Source: Planctomycetota bacterium
GTDB taxonomy: Bacteria > Planctomycetota > Planctomycetia > Pirellulales > Pirellulaceae
Assembly (NCBI GenBank): GCA_017303505.1
Contig: JAFLCP010000087.1
Span: forward strand, 1-32,891
Reading direction: 5' to 3'
DNA: 32,891 nt
The first letter of the stretch is position 1. Each line of letters opens with the position of its first letter. Positions 1-8,014 of the stretch are shown here, one piece after another. Below the pieces are notes generated by a model. The model did not search any database. It was not told the origin of the DNA and saw only the letters and a list, made by a program, of their open reading frames with translations. The translations under genes were made by a program, and so were the position numbers.

Positions 1-47
1 ATCCCAAGGACCAGAATCTTTCGAATGATGGGGAGATAGTCTTCCAT
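1..47 (-). CDS. 5' end of a gene running off the left edge
   Basis: An ATG at 45-47 opens a frame reading MEDYLPIIRKILVLG before the window ends. It is the next gene downstream in the array and has the expected orientation. No strong ribosome binding site is seen upstream, and fifteen codons are too few for a family call, so it may also be chance. Confidence 0.4.
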   Translation of the reverse strand, partial: MEDYLPIIRKILVLG

Positions 48-74
48 GGATGATTGCTGACGCCAGTTGAGAAA

Positions 75-160
75 AAACAGTCGTAGCTCGTCGTCGTAGC
101 TCCTACCTCGTGATCGTAATTCGTCGTCGTAATTCGTCATCGCCCGCTGCAACTCGAATC
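75..160. repeat. Imperfect tandem repeat of TCGTAGCTCGTCG / TCGTAATTCGTCG units
   Basis: Units of about 12-13 bases built on tcgta(g/a)(c/t)tcgtc recur from about 88 to 145. No reading frame explains them. They sit between the partial gene at the left edge and the lipoprotein gene. Confidence 0.6.
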
Positions 161-239
161 GACATCCATCACGATCACCGCTTGGCTGATCACGATGTAT
201 GCCCCCTCGTCCCGCCCGAACTCTCAGCGGTGCGGCCCA

Positions 240-288
240 ATCCCTAATTCCTAATTCCTAATTCCTAATTTTTAATTCCTAATTTCCC
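240..288. repeat. CCTAATT(C) tandem repeat over a gene end
   Basis: A 7-base unit (ctaattc and close variants) is repeated about six times at 243-286. It overlaps the TAG stop codon (279-281) of the lipoprotein gene, so the end of that gene may vary in length between strains through slippage. Confidence 0.75.
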
Positions 289-764
289 TGCTTCGGTGGA
301 ATGGAAAAATCAGCCGCCGTCTCCGGTGGTATCTCAATGGGCAAGGCGTTGGAGAGAATAATGGATTCATTGAAGTATTCATCCAAGTTCACTTCAAGTC
401 TCACAGCCAATTTATCGTTGGGTTCGAACTCCGCTCGACTCATAGCCAGATCCAATGCGAATCCCGGCCGAAATTCATCCGAACCAAAAGTGCGATAATA
501 ATAAGGCTTGCCATTGCGACGAACCAGTAGCCGATAACCTCGCAATGGTTCCTTGGGATATTCGCGCTCGGCTATCCATTCGATACCAATTACCGGTCTG
601 CCGTCTGCAAGTGGCTTAAGCAATGTAATCGTGAACGCTTCATTCGCAAAACGTTCCCGCAGCGTATCGGCGTAGGTGCGTGGGCGATTATTGCATGCTG
701 ACGTTGAACAGCATAACAAAACGAACAAAGCCAGAATAATTCGATTCATCATAGTAAAAACCAT
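279..764 (-). CDS. Small predicted lipoprotein of unknown function
   Basis: The 161-residue product starts MVFTMMNRIILALFVLLCC and has a lipobox-like STSAC at about residues 18-22, so it is predicted to be exported, lipidated on the cysteine and anchored in a membrane. The ATG at 762-764 is chosen because AAGGAG lies six bases upstream (771-776); a longer frame to 803 would run into the hairpin repeat at 772-925. The mature part is mixed alpha/beta with the segments PVIGIEWIAEREY and GYRLLVRRNGKPYYYR, and I do not recognise the family. The stop falls inside a CTAATTC tandem repeat, so the last residues are suspect. It is the leftmost complete gene of the array. Confidence 0.75.
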   Translation of the reverse strand: MVFTMMNRIILALFVLLCCSTSACNNRPRTYADTLRERFANEAFTITLLKPLADGRPVIGIEWIAEREYPKEPLRGYRLLVRRNGKPYYYRTFGSDEFRPGFALDLAMSRAEFEPNDKLAVRLEVNLDEYFNESIILSNALPIEIPPETAADFSIPPKQGN

Positions 765-771
765 CCAATTC

Positions 772-925
772 TCCTTGTTCACAGGCTCTGCCTGGGAACG
801 CACTGCATGAGAGGCTCCCGCCTCGCCTCCCTACTCTGACTCTGCATGACCAACGCAATTGAGACCGTGAACCGTTAGAGACGTAAGGCCGACGATACCA
901 CGTTGCGGCAAATGGGAACGAGCTA
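772..925. repeat. Hairpin-rich repeat element, copy 1
   Basis: This stretch holds gttcacaggctctgcctggg with gaac following (a stem of about ten pairs), then gaggctcccgcctc (five-base stem), then about 90 bases ending in cgttgcggcaaatgggaac. A close copy in the same order is at 2366-2630, again just upstream of a gene start. It resembles REP-type palindromes that occur scattered in planctomycete genomes (from memory). Confidence 0.65.
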
Positions 926-978
926 CAAAAACGACTACTCCGCCAAAAACTCTGGGGTCACAACTCGTTAATTCCGCC
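903..978 (-). other. Possible attC-like palindrome after the 73-codon gene
   Basis: Read on the minus strand, GCGGCGGAATTAACGAG and CTCGTTCCCATTTGCCGC pair with a loop of about 40 bases. Upstream of it CCTAACTAGGCCGTCAAG overlaps the TAG stop at 994-996 and resembles an R''-L'' half site (compare TAACCAAGCCGTCAA at 12472-12488). No clean GTT partner is seen, so the site may be degenerate. Confidence 0.4.
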
Positions 979-993
979 GCTAGGCTTGACGGC

Positions 994-1215
994 CTAGTTA
1001 GGGGCCCTTTTGTATTGCGCGATTAGCTCATCTACCAGCTTCCAAGAGTAATCTCGATTGATAAATGAAAGTACCGTAATTGGTTTTCCTGACTCGAGCG
1101 ATGCGACCAATTTGTGATGACCATCAAGCAGATAATTGGCAAAACACCAATGGGTTCGATACTCAGGCTCTATTTCGACGCCATTTTCATCCTCCGGATA
1201 CGTCATCCCACACAC
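994..1215 (-). CDS. Hypothetical protein, probably 5'-truncated
   Basis: The 73-residue frame starts at GTG (1213-1215) with AAGGGAG about nine bases upstream. It contains YLLDGHHKLVASLESGKP, a DGHHK motif that in ParB/Srx-like proteins lies in the middle of the domain, and CFANYLLDGHH reads like an internal segment. The open frame extends only 20 codons further upstream, without an ATG, so either this is a short family or the 5' part was lost when the cassette was joined. Function unknown. Confidence 0.5.
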   Translation of the reverse strand: MCGMTYPEDENGVEIEPEYRTHWCFANYLLDGHHKLVASLESGKPITVLSFINRDYSWKLVDELIAQYKRAPN

Positions 1216-1220
1216 GATAT

Positions 1221-1276
1221 CAGTAACTCCCTTGAAACACTTCGTTCGACAATTAATGCCGTAGAGTTACACTGGA
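1221..1276 (-). other. Short attC-like inverted repeat
   Basis: On the minus strand CAGTGTAACTC and GAGTTACTG bracket about 40 bases between two genes. The ends carry TAAC and GTTA in the right order for R'' and R'. The inner stem is weak, and the right end lies next to the GTG start of the following gene. Confidence 0.45.
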
Positions 1277-1281
1277 GCCCA

Positions 1282-1650
1282 TCAATCGTAGGAAAAGTTC
1301 GATTTGAATTTCCAGGAGTCTCCGTCTTGATCGTATTGAAGCTCCGCCTTTGTCCAGCGGTCTCCATTTTTCGCCATTGTTACATAGAGCTTCTCCGCCA
1401 ATTGAGCGAGCAATGGCGTTATCGAAGCAGTCCCCTGCTCTCCACGCTGATTCTTAAGAGAGTATTCGATCTTTCGCCCATCGCAGGTAATCGTCAGGAC
1501 AGCACTCGTCCAGTTTTCAGGACAACATCCGATCGCTTCGCCGCCAATTTCCTCAAGCACCGGACCTATCTGAATGAACGCATCGGGAACTTTGACTTGG
1601 CCAGTATCTGAATTTGACTTGCGACCAAAGAGTTTCGCAAAGAAGCTCAC
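1282..1650 (-). CDS. YezG-like (DUF600-type) putative immunity protein
   Basis: The 122-residue product has no signal peptide. Its C-terminal part, DRWTKAELQYDQDGDSWK followed by FKSNFSYD, matches the pattern at the end of YezG/DUF600 proteins (a W with an acidic strand, then a KF..DFSYD ending) as I know it. YezG proteins are cytoplasmic immunity partners of LXG-type toxins. The start is GTG at 1648-1650 with AAAGG upstream, right after an attC whose R' core is the canonical GTTAGGC. No partner toxin is encoded nearby, as expected for an orphan immunity cassette. The family call is from memory of the motif. Confidence 0.55.
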   Translation of the reverse strand: MSFFAKLFGRKSNSDTGQVKVPDAFIQIGPVLEEIGGEAIGCCPENWTSAVLTITCDGRKIEYSLKNQRGEQGTASITPLLAQLAEKLYVTMAKNGDRWTKAELQYDQDGDSWKFKSNFSYD

Positions 1651-1663
1651 GACTAGACCTTTT

Positions 1664-1745
1664 GCCTAACGGTAACGAACAGCGGTAGCTGGACAGGAAA
1701 ACGCCAGCGATTAAAACAATATATCACGCCTGCTTTAGCGTTTTC
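1664..1745 (-). other. attC site with canonical GTTAGGC core
   Basis: Minus-strand order: R'' AAAACG..TAAAG at 1730-1745, inner stem GAAAACGC/GCGTTTTC, and R' CCGTTAGGC at 1662-1670. The arms read AACGCTAAAGCAGGCG and, reverse complemented, AACGGTAACGAACAGCGG. It separates the thioredoxin-fold gene from the YezG-like gene. Confidence 0.6.
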
Positions 1746-1856
1746 AACACATCCATTGAGGGCAGCACAGCTTCCTGCCTGTAAACGACGAAAATCAACG
1801 GGTACCGCGATCCGATTCGCTACCAATGGTGCAGATCAGGATGTCTTCTAAATTGG

Positions 1857-2348
1857 TCAATATCGTGAATGGGCAATTGCTTGTCGCAATCGCGATTTCG
1901 TGATCTCGCCGTTTAATACGAAGTAGTTATCTGACCTGTACGGAGAGTAAACAATCATTCCCCCCCATTCCGCTCCTGTTTCTTCTAGCAAATCTTTTAT
2001 CTCTTGGTTTGGGAAAGTACAGTCCGCGCGAAAGGTCGCAACTTTATTGTCTCGCACGAATCGAAACTGCTCCTCGGACGAGAGTGCCGTTAGCTCATTT
2101 CGCCAAAACATTGGATCCTGATTGGCCGTTATCGAAATCAGGACCGTCTCACCTCGAGCTATCGATTCCAAAACCGCTGTTCGTGTGTAAGTCTTCCATT
2201 CCGGTGGCTGGGAGAAAACACCTTCACGAAATCGCCACGCGATGACAACAGCCACAACGATTAACGCGAAAATTATCGTTACACTCTTAACATGGCTCCG
2301 CCGTGTTACACCCTGATCAGAGACTTTCGCCCTAGTTATTTTAGACAT
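1857..2348 (-). CDS. Membrane-anchored thioredoxin-fold protein without CxxC
   Basis: The 163-residue product starts at ATG 2346-2348, with GAGGAG ten bases upstream; a longer frame to 2510 only reads through the hairpin repeat. Residues about 20-40 (VTIIFALIVVAVVIAW) form one membrane segment. The rest follows the layout of the C-terminal thioredoxin domain of DsbD: a strand ending VLISITANQDPMFWRNEL where DsbD has FTADWCxxC, then VATFRADCTFPNQEIKDLL and a GxxxVVYSP-like strand. The catalytic CxxC is replaced by NQDPM, so disulfide redox activity is unlikely; a structural or binding role is inferred. Predicted outside the cytoplasm, anchored at the N terminus. Confidence 0.65.
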   Translation of the reverse strand: MSKITRAKVSDQGVTRRSHVKSVTIIFALIVVAVVIAWRFREGVFSQPPEWKTYTRTAVLESIARGETVLISITANQDPMFWRNELTALSSEEQFRFVRDNKVATFRADCTFPNQEIKDLLEETGAEWGGMIVYSPYRSDNYFVLNGEITKSRLRQAIAHSRY

Positions 2349-2365
2349 CTTTCTCGTATCTCCTC

Positions 2366-2630
2366 GTTCACAAGCTCTGCCTGGGAACGCACTGCGCGAG
2401 AGGCTCCCGCCTGCCTCTCTCCTCTGCCTCTCGATCCGATGTAGGATTCTCCGCCTGTGCGTTTTGGGGCACTTGGCTAGCATGGCCACTGCACAGGAAG
2501 CGGCAGTCATGGCAAGCGAGGGGATTACTCACTTGCTCCATCTTGGTTCTGCATGACCAACGCAATTGAAACCGTGTACTGTTAGAGACATAAAACCGAC
2601 GCTAACGCGTTGCGGCTAATGGGAACCAGT
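2366..2630. repeat. Hairpin-rich repeat element, copy 2
   Basis: Same order of parts as the element at 772-925: gttcacaagctctgcctggg hairpin, gagaggctcccgcc, and further on tctgcatgaccaacgcaatt and cgttgcggctaatgggaac. About 90 extra bases separate the two halves here. On the minus strand the right half contains CAACGCGTTAG and CTAACAG with a distal GCGTTG, so it could itself be a degenerate attC. It fills the 317-base gap before the thioredoxin-fold gene, and no other gene is supported in that gap. Confidence 0.6.
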
Positions 2631-2665
2631 TCGAAGCGAAAACGAAGCTGGCGCCCTAACACGAC

Positions 2666-3142
2666 TCACCCACCAGTTTCGATTGCGAACAGCGGAACAA
2701 CAGAAGTGAACAGTGGGATTGGAAAACAAAGCGCCAGCTGCCTTGGCCCATTCCAGTGTATCAGCAGCATTTCGTCTCCACCACTTCGAGCATAGGCTCG
2801 CACAATCCAGAGCCTTTCAGAACCGATGGCTAGCACAGCTTGCACACAAGCCACTCCGGCGAAATCAACATCGCTGGCCAGTTCATACGACTCTGCTGTC
2901 ACCTCAACCTGCGATCGCACGCAGAGCTTCGTGAATTCTCTCAGTTCGAGCTCCAGAGACTTCGGGCCGGCGACTGAAGATTGCCGAAGCGGAAAAATAC
3001 TCGCCAGCACTTCCGATTCGGCGAGTGTTACACAGATCGTAGCTCCATCATCAATCAACTCATGCGTTGCGTTCGGTGGAATGCCGAATGCAACAACACC
3101 TGGATATTCAATCGTCTGCCAATCTGCGTAGTTGGTCATCAT
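2666..3142 (-). CDS. Hypothetical protein, possibly DcrB/DUF1795-like
   Basis: The 158-residue frame is read from MMTNYADWQTIEYPG (ATG at 3140-3142). Its opening WQTIEYPGVVAFGIPPN and the late segment RAYARSGGDEMLLIHWNGP resemble the PsbP/DcrB-type fold, in which a short strand pair ends in a hydrophobic, Trp-containing motif, but the match is loose. There is no signal peptide or membrane segment, and no good Shine-Dalgarno sequence. A second minus-strand frame, 3108-3320, overlaps its start by 35 bases. Function unknown. Confidence 0.6.
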   Translation of the reverse strand: MMTNYADWQTIEYPGVVAFGIPPNATHELIDDGATICVTLAESEVLASIFPLRQSSVAGPKSLELELREFTKLCVRSQVEVTAESYELASDVDFAGVACVQAVLAIGSERLWIVRAYARSGGDEMLLIHWNGPRQLALCFPIPLFTSVVPLFAIETGG

Positions 3143-3320
3143 CAAAGTATCGTCGCAAAAACTTCGTCGAGCTGCCACTCGTTTCAAGTGTATTTACATT
3201 GGAAACGAAGTACAGCGCCAGCCCAAACCGCTCAGGACTTTCCAGCGACAACGCTGGCCATTGCACTAACTTAATCTTCTGATACCGACGGCCAAAACAC
3301 AGTCCACTAGGCCTATTCAA
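3108..3320 (-). CDS. Possible 70-codon gene overlapping its neighbour
   Basis: A TTG at 3318-3320 opens a frame with fairly gene-like composition (YQKIKLVQWPALSLESPERF, YFDDDQLRRLADD). It overlaps the stop of the HEAT-like gene by four bases and the start of the next gene by 35 bases. No ribosome binding site is apparent. It may be a remnant or chance; nothing about function can be said. Confidence 0.25.
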   Translation of the reverse strand: MNRPSGLCFGRRYQKIKLVQWPALSLESPERFGLALYFVSNVNTLETSGSSTKFLRRYFDDDQLRRLADD

Positions 3321-4072
3321 ACGTCGGCTGCGCGCCCCAGAATTTCTCCAGCGAATGCGCGAATTTCCGAATGCGGGTCGCTCATCGCACGCTCAAGTAG
3401 TGCCTTGGCCTTCGCAGACGTACAATGCTTTAGCCCAAGCACCGCATGGTAGCGAATGGGAGCAAACGTATCCTCTGATTCGATGTAGCTCGCAGGATCA
3501 AGAGGCGGCAGCCCTAATGCAATGGCCTTCTCGATTTTATCTAACGCTTCGTCGTTCTCTATTGTAGCCAAAGCCTCGATTGCCAAGGCAACGGTCAAGA
3601 CACGATCTCGCCCAAACGGTTTGTCGTCTGCGCTACTAGAGTTCGGATCGAACGCCGCAATTCGTCGGAGTTGTTCCGTCGCCCGTTCCTCGCGAAATGA
3701 CATCAACTGCTTGATGACTTCCTCATCAAAAGTTGTCGGCGAGGGATATTCCTCAGCTGGCGTCTCAGCGATCTTCTCAAGAAGCCCAAGCAGCGAACGT
3801 CGCACTTCTTCGGTATCGACAGAGTCATGCAGCACCGTACGTGCATAGGGGTAACTGCCTGCTACATAAACCGGGCCGACTGGCGTTTCAATTCGTTCCC
3901 GGTTGTGATGAGGATGATTAGCGCAATACGTCCAAAAAGCGTTCTCTATTTTGAAATTCCGGATCAAACATCGATGAATCCGACCTGCGGCGATTTTCTG
4001 GAAACCCGCTTGCCCATCTTTAGCCTCGTTGAACCAGCAGGTTCCACAACAGTCAGATCCTCCGTTTGGCAT
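3317..4072 (-). CDS. Cys/His-rich N-terminal domain plus HEAT-like repeats
   Basis: The 251-residue product begins MPNGGSDCCGTCWFN and continues to FWTYCANHPHHN at about residue 50, giving a conserved set of cysteines and histidines (C8, C9, C12, then C, H, H) that could bind a metal. I recall this opening from a family of hypothetical proteins in planctomycetes and cyanobacteria. Residues about 90-250 are alpha-helical repeats (ALAIEALATIENDEALDKIE, ALLERAMSDPHSEIRAFAGE) of HEAT/PBS-lyase style, usually a protein-binding scaffold. GAGGA lies six bases before the ATG. Cytoplasmic; partner unknown. Confidence 0.75.
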   Translation of the reverse strand: MPNGGSDCCGTCWFNEAKDGQAGFQKIAAGRIHRCLIRNFKIENAFWTYCANHPHHNRERIETPVGPVYVAGSYPYARTVLHDSVDTEEVRRSLLGLLEKIAETPAEEYPSPTTFDEEVIKQLMSFREERATEQLRRIAAFDPNSSSADDKPFGRDRVLTVALAIEALATIENDEALDKIEKAIALGLPPLDPASYIESEDTFAPIRYHAVLGLKHCTSAKAKALLERAMSDPHSEIRAFAGEILGRAADV

Positions 4073-4907
4073 ATTTTCCTCGCTTCAAGCTTGTATCGCT
4101 TCGATAATCGGCCTCAGATTCAACCCACGAGATCAGCCGCTCGTGTGCACCGCCTTAGTATATCCATTCAACTTATGAGTGGTTTGTTCGCACTTCGCTC
4201 TTGTCGGTGCCCGTCATTAGCCAACGATCAATTCGTACATGGCACGTCACTAATTTCGTCACGAATCGCTAAGCTGGGGTTGGTAAACTTCGGTTCAGTC
4301 TGATTTATCAGGCGATTCAGTTTCTAAGGGCAAACATGCCATGTCAACTAATTTCTTTAGGAGCCCAATCCTATTCGTTGTAGCTTGCTCTCTACCACTT
4401 ATCTTGGACTAAACTAGCATCGACATGAACCGCATTGACCGGGCGTCTGACCTGCCTCGATTTTCATGGCAGGTTCGCTTATCACCGATCAACAAAGTCC
4501 TATCGGCGCCCAACCACGCTAGCCGGTATTTGTTGACCCCGTAACTGGCGAGCAGCGGAGGCTAGGTCGACCAGAGAAGGTCTCCAATCCCCGAAATACG
4601 CTTTCAAAGAAGGTGTGTAACATAAATGGGTCAGTACCTCACGACGAGGAGAAATTCGAAAGTATCGCCTACAAGACTGGGGCGAAGAAATGATTTTACG
4701 CCGTTGCTTCGCAAGTTATGGCGAGGCTAGGTACTCGCAACACACACAGAATCGGCACCACCCAACACGTACAATTGTACGTCGACCAACTCGAATAGAA
4801 CGTTAAACTACACTCACAACATGGATAAAAACGGCGTTGGATCAAGTGTAATACTCACCGTCCCAAGGCTCCATGAACGAAATCTATGAGTGCGGTTGCA
4901 AATGAAA
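4073..4907. other. Gene-poor 835-bp stretch
   Basis: No convincing gene is seen on either strand; the longest plus frame (3827-4303) starts antisense to the HEAT-like gene. At 4449-4475 there is a 7-base-stem hairpin (acctgcc / ggcaggt). At about 4100-4165 the minus strand carries ATATACTAAGGCGGTGCACA and TTGAATCTGAGGC, closely matching a stretch at 8755-8825 (TATACTAAGTCGTTGGACAC, TTGAATCTAAGGC), so both look like copies of one degenerate attC left arm with AAG in place of AAC. The rest may be one or more eroded cassettes. Confidence 0.5.
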
Positions 4908-5415
4908 TCATTTCTTTTCGACGTCTACAATCAGACCGTACGTGTCACCATCCACAGAAATACTAAATGTACGCACCTCGATGTCACAGAATAGTGGGTT
5001 ACGCAGTTGGGACATCAGTTCCTCCTGAACGTTGTCAATTTGCGAGCTGTCAACGTGTATTATGTCATGAGTGAGATAGTTGGCGTCAGAATCGAATCGA
5101 TTGAGCACAAGAATTTCGGTTTATCCTTCCGCAAACCGATTTAGAAAGAACTGTATACCGTCTTCGCAACGACCAATGAATGCCGTATGAAGATCTTCCA
5201 TAAAACAAATCGGAATTTTTTCGGAATTACCATAGTCGGTATGCGTCATGCTGAGACAAAAGTCATTGTGTAATAACAACGGCGAAGAACCGCACTATTG
5301 TTTCATCCGAAATTGCTGTTGCACATACTTGTACGTATGCTTGAGCAAGTGCCGTGCGATCTTCGTGCGAATCATCATCTGCTCACATCGAATACACAAA
5401 GTATCGTAATTTCAC
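4908..5415 (-). pseudogene. Decayed gene of about 165 codons with two stops and a frameshift
   Basis: Three coding-like pieces follow each other. The first is MKLRYFVYSM from a GTG at 5413-5415, then TGA (5383-5385) and ADDDSHEDRTALAQAYVQ onward in the same frame. The second, in another frame, is SPLLLHNDFCLSMTHTDYGN to FFLNRFAEG, ending at TAA (5121-5123). The third is in frame after that stop: VLNRFDSDANYLTHDIIHVD to LIVDVEKK. The 66-codon GTG-started frame at 4908-5108 is therefore probably the tail of a longer protein rather than a gene. The frame switch lies near 5285-5300. Read together the pieces give a soluble protein of unknown family. Translation of the tail alone cannot be excluded. 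Confidence 0.6.
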
Positions 5416-5504
5416 AGATGACAATCAACCGCAAACATCCCAAGCACCCCATCACCGATTCGTATCTGCAAGTTTGCAATTGCTTGCTAAAGCTACCCGC
5501 ATGA

Positions 5505-6044
5505 TTACAAGACGACCATCTCGCCACTTGGTAAAAGACCGAGCGGCCAATGCCCCTCGTGGAATAGTTGCACTGTATCGCACCAAAAGCCTACCTGGTC
5601 CACGACAATCTCTGACGCAGCCATGCGGCAAGCGTATCTGCCCGCCATTCGCGCCGAAATGTTCAAGTCCGTATTCCCCACTTTGAGCAGAAGCAATTCG
5701 GGAACTTTTCGCTGCGAGGCCAGGACCAAACGATAAACATCGATGCGCGCGGTTTTGAATTCGTCTACTCGATTGAGGCGATGCGCCGCTTCTTCAAGCC
5801 CAAGTCCATGTACCGGATCAGGTTCCTCGTTCGAGGTGGGCAACCATATCATTTCCTCGAACGGTCCCTTCTCGACAACGTTGATGTCGTGCGAAAGACC
5901 AAACTCCGCTCTCATGGATAAATTTATGAATTGCTGCCACTCGGAATCCGTAATGGGCAAGCGCCCTGTCGCTGCGCTGGCTTTTCCGAGGTTTGCGAAC
6001 CAGCCTGCCGATTCAATTAGCTGTTTGAGCGCATCGAGTTTCAT
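5505..6044 (-). CDS. Conserved hypothetical protein, cytoplasmic
   Basis: The 179-residue product starts MKLDALKQLIESAGWFANLG at ATG 6042-6044, preceded directly by GGAGAAGG; a longer frame to 6107 would run through the attC at 6092-6142, which settles the start. Near the end it has LLLLKVGNTDLNISARMAG, ASEIVVDQVGFWCDTVQLFH, GHWPLGLLPSGEMVVL. I recall similar proteins with the closing G.WP.G.LP.G..VVL as planctomycete and actinobacterial hypotheticals. No membrane segment or catalytic motif is evident. It could be an immunity-like protein, but nothing specific supports that. Confidence 0.75.
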   Translation of the reverse strand: MKLDALKQLIESAGWFANLGKASAATGRLPITDSEWQQFINLSMRAEFGLSHDINVVEKGPFEEMIWLPTSNEEPDPVHGLGLEEAAHRLNRVDEFKTARIDVYRLVLASQRKVPELLLLKVGNTDLNISARMAGRYACRMAASEIVVDQVGFWCDTVQLFHEGHWPLGLLPSGEMVVL

Positions 6045-6091
6045 GCCTTCTCCATGAGCTAGGTGCTCACCAAAATGCGACCAGTGGGCTA

Positions 6092-6142
6092 GCCATAACA
6101 CACACATCCGAAACCTACGTCTTTCGAGGCCAAGTTGTTATC
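6092..6142 (-). other. attC site, compact (51 bp)
   Basis: R'' GGATAAC at 6136-6142 contains the TAA stop of the membrane-protein gene, and R' GTTATGG is at 6093-6099. The inner stem is CCTCGAAA / TTTCGGA, and the arms read ATAACAACTTGGCCTCGAAA and ATAACACACACATCCGAAA, matching with a few unpaired bases. Confidence 0.65.
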
Positions 6143-6668
6143 CCCGGCCGCGCAGGATCGCAACTGCAAGCCCCCACAACAGCATCACAATACAAAGAAT
6201 AGCAGACATTAATTGCACTTGTTGATGCATTTTTGGTATCGGCACCCCTGCGACCGATTCGCATTTGAAGTAGTTGGCTATCGTTACGACGAAGAGGCAC
6301 GCGAGAAAGAACATGTAGAAACCAAATTCAGCCAGTGTGCTAATCGCTGCAATACACACTGCGATAAGAGATGAAGTGGAAAGCAACGCGAGCACGGAAA
6401 ACCGAATCGGATTTTGGCGTACTACGGCCAAGCGCCTGGCGATCAAGTAGGTTATCGATGCATGGGTATACACAATAGGCACCGTGAGCAGTATGTAATC
6501 AGGCATCATTAAGAACAGAGTGTAGAACGCCCAGACCGGAACCACTACCATTAAGACATCTTCCCTTGGCCCCATGTACAAAGGTAGCACTGGAATAAAC
6601 AATGTAGCGACAAATAACGGGCTAAAGATCAGCCAAAATGTTCGGTCGTGCTTCGGCTTGTTGTTCAT
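6138..6668 (-). CDS. Polytopic membrane protein, unknown function
   Basis: The 176-residue product is mostly hydrophobic, with about five membrane spans: 12-30 (LIFSPLFVATLFIPVLPLY), 38-70 (VLMVVVPVWAFYTLFLMM to LTVPIVYTHAS), 90-110, 113-130 (FGFYMFFLACLFVVTIANYF) and 152-172. The N terminus MNNKPKHDR is basic, so it is probably inside. No transporter or enzyme motif is seen. The TAA stop is part of the attC R'' box. It lies 85 bases downstream of a single-span protein gene. Confidence 0.7.
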   Translation of the reverse strand: MNNKPKHDRTFWLIFSPLFVATLFIPVLPLYMGPREDVLMVVVPVWAFYTLFLMMPDYILLTVPIVYTHASITYLIARRLAVVRQNPIRFSVLALLSTSSLIAVCIAAISTLAEFGFYMFFLACLFVVTIANYFKCESVAGVPIPKMHQQVQLMSAILCIVMLLWGLAVAILRGRG

Positions 6669-6673
6669 ATAAG

Positions 6674-6757
6674 CGGGTTAGTAGTAACCGATCCGCAGCA
6701 AACACCTAGTCATTCGAAACCGCGACGAGCGTCTTCGTCCATTACTTCTGTTCTCAA
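6674..6757 (-). other. Possible attC between two membrane-protein genes
   Basis: GAGAAC starts two bases into the stop codon region of the 6754-7269 gene and GGTTACTAC lies near 6677-6685. Spacing fits an attC, but the stem between is poor. Confidence 0.3.
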
Positions 6758-7269
6758 AACGTCCAGTAGTGGTAAACGATTGCGGACTCCCGGTCCGTAG
6801 TCGTGCGGAGCAAATACAAATCGACAACCTCTTGATGCACAGTACCAAAGTTAGGCGAAGCAAACCATACATCCCCATCCACCAAGACACCAGCAGGGAG
6901 CAGGTGCAAGGACTCCTCAAATTCCATACGCATCGGATGCAGCCTTTCCGTCTCATCGAGAGAGGCTGCTTCGATGAACTTCTGCACTACTTCGGGACCA
7001 TCGATTCGCACATACCCTCGCTTAGTCATCGATAGATCAAGCCCATTACGTAAGCGATGGTATTCCACCCGCGAATTGGGAAATTTTGCCTCAAGCTCAA
7101 GCACCACCTTGGGGAGCTGTGATTTGTCTGACTCTATCTCTGACCAGTTTCGCGAAACAGCGATCGTTATTTGCAAATGCAAGAACGCAATCCAAACGAA
7201 GGGCAATGCCACCAACACAATTGCAGTGATCTTAAGTAACTTTCTTTGTCGGTCCGTTATTGCGAACAA
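6754..7269 (-). CDS. Single-span membrane-anchored hypothetical protein
   Basis: The start is placed at TTG 7267-7269 because AGGAGG lies six bases upstream (7276-7281); an ATG inside that spacer is out of frame. The 171-residue product has one hydrophobic span at about residues 10-32 (ITAIVLVALPFVWIAFLHLQ) followed by a soluble domain with EVVQKFIEAASLDETERLHP and WFASPNFGTVHQEVVDLYLL. A short cytoplasmic tail with the domain outside is inferred. Family not recognised. Confidence 0.65.
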   Translation of the reverse strand: MFAITDRQRKLLKITAIVLVALPFVWIAFLHLQITIAVSRNWSEIESDKSQLPKVVLELEAKFPNSRVEYHRLRNGLDLSMTKRGYVRIDGPEVVQKFIEAASLDETERLHPMRMEFEESLHLLPAGVLVDGDVWFASPNFGTVHQEVVDLYLLRTTTDRESAIVYHYWTF

Positions 7270-7408
7270 ACCATGCCTCCTATTTCGGACATTACACCCG
7301 AAGTCAACCTTTTCCCAACAAGGAGCATTGAAACTCTTTGGCCAGCAACTGCAGACGCACATAACGGATACTGAGCGTCTCATCTAGCTCGAAGTCATAA
7401 ATCGACCA

Positions 7409-7968
7409 CTATAGGGGCATGTCGCATGGCTGCGTCAACTTAAATCCGGTCATCTTCGCCTCCATTAAGACAGATGCTAAAGAGTCGGAAACGAGTAGAT
7501 ACGAAGCATATTCCGCACATCGGACAATATGGTGCTCATTGAGGCATTCGTCCATTAATACCAATCGATGGAATCCCATAATCTCCTGGCCCCCGGAATC
7601 GTCCAAAATTCCGATCTTGATCGGTCGATAGCGGGTACACGAAAAAGAGCATTGAGCAGACAATAATCTTGTACATCGCCATCACGTGCATGGATTTCGG
7701 TAGGGAGCAGTTGAATGTCACTGCCGGCAACTGAACTTACCAGATCCGCCAAACGGGAACTGACCAGTGGAACCATTGCATTGTTAACTAGGTCATCAAA
7801 TTTCCGAAGTCGCTGAACAGTGCACTGGAACGCAAATCGCCAGGGCTTCGCTTCAGCGCTCAGATCACATGCATTCTTCAGCAAGAACCGATCGGGTCCA
7901 GTCTCTCGATCATAACTTCCAATACAGGACCCAGGGTAGCTGTCTTGAATTTGCCAGATGTACGTCAT
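7409..7968 (-). pseudogene. Imm11-like (DUF1629) immunity protein, frameshifted
   Basis: Two overlapping frames join into one protein of about 185 residues. The first (7968 down to about 7615) includes IQLLPTEIHARDGDVQDYCL and LFRVPAIDRSRS; the second (about 7615 to 7409) includes ILDDSGGQEIMGFHRLVLMD, HHIVRCAEYASYLLVSDSLA and MEAKMTGFKL. The order D-Y-x-L-N, a D-R-(x)S-x-I-x-x-D-D core, then F-R-x-x-E-Y-x-x-x-(F/L)-V-S-D and a closing (L/M)-T-G-F is the pattern of Imm11/DUF1629 immunity proteins. One extra A in the AA run near 7612 would restore RSRSEILDD. It follows an upstream gene's stop within a short spacer containing three GGAT units. Confidence 0.65.
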
Positions 7969-8014
7969 TCATCCATCCATCCACACAGACCGCAATATCA
8001 ACCTCTTTGCTTGG

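Noticed and set aside
88-145. CRISPR array in the tandem repeat at the left edge
   Set aside because: Units are 12-13 bases without spacers of constant length, and no cas gene is present.
1114-1611. Long plus-strand frame of 165 codons and many other plus-strand frames
   Set aside because: They are antisense to minus-strand genes with family-like sequence, ribosome binding sites and correct array orientation; their composition is typical of shadow frames.
4449-4475. Rho-independent terminator
   Set aside because: A 7-base stem with no following T run on either strand and a long AT-rich loop; too weak to call.
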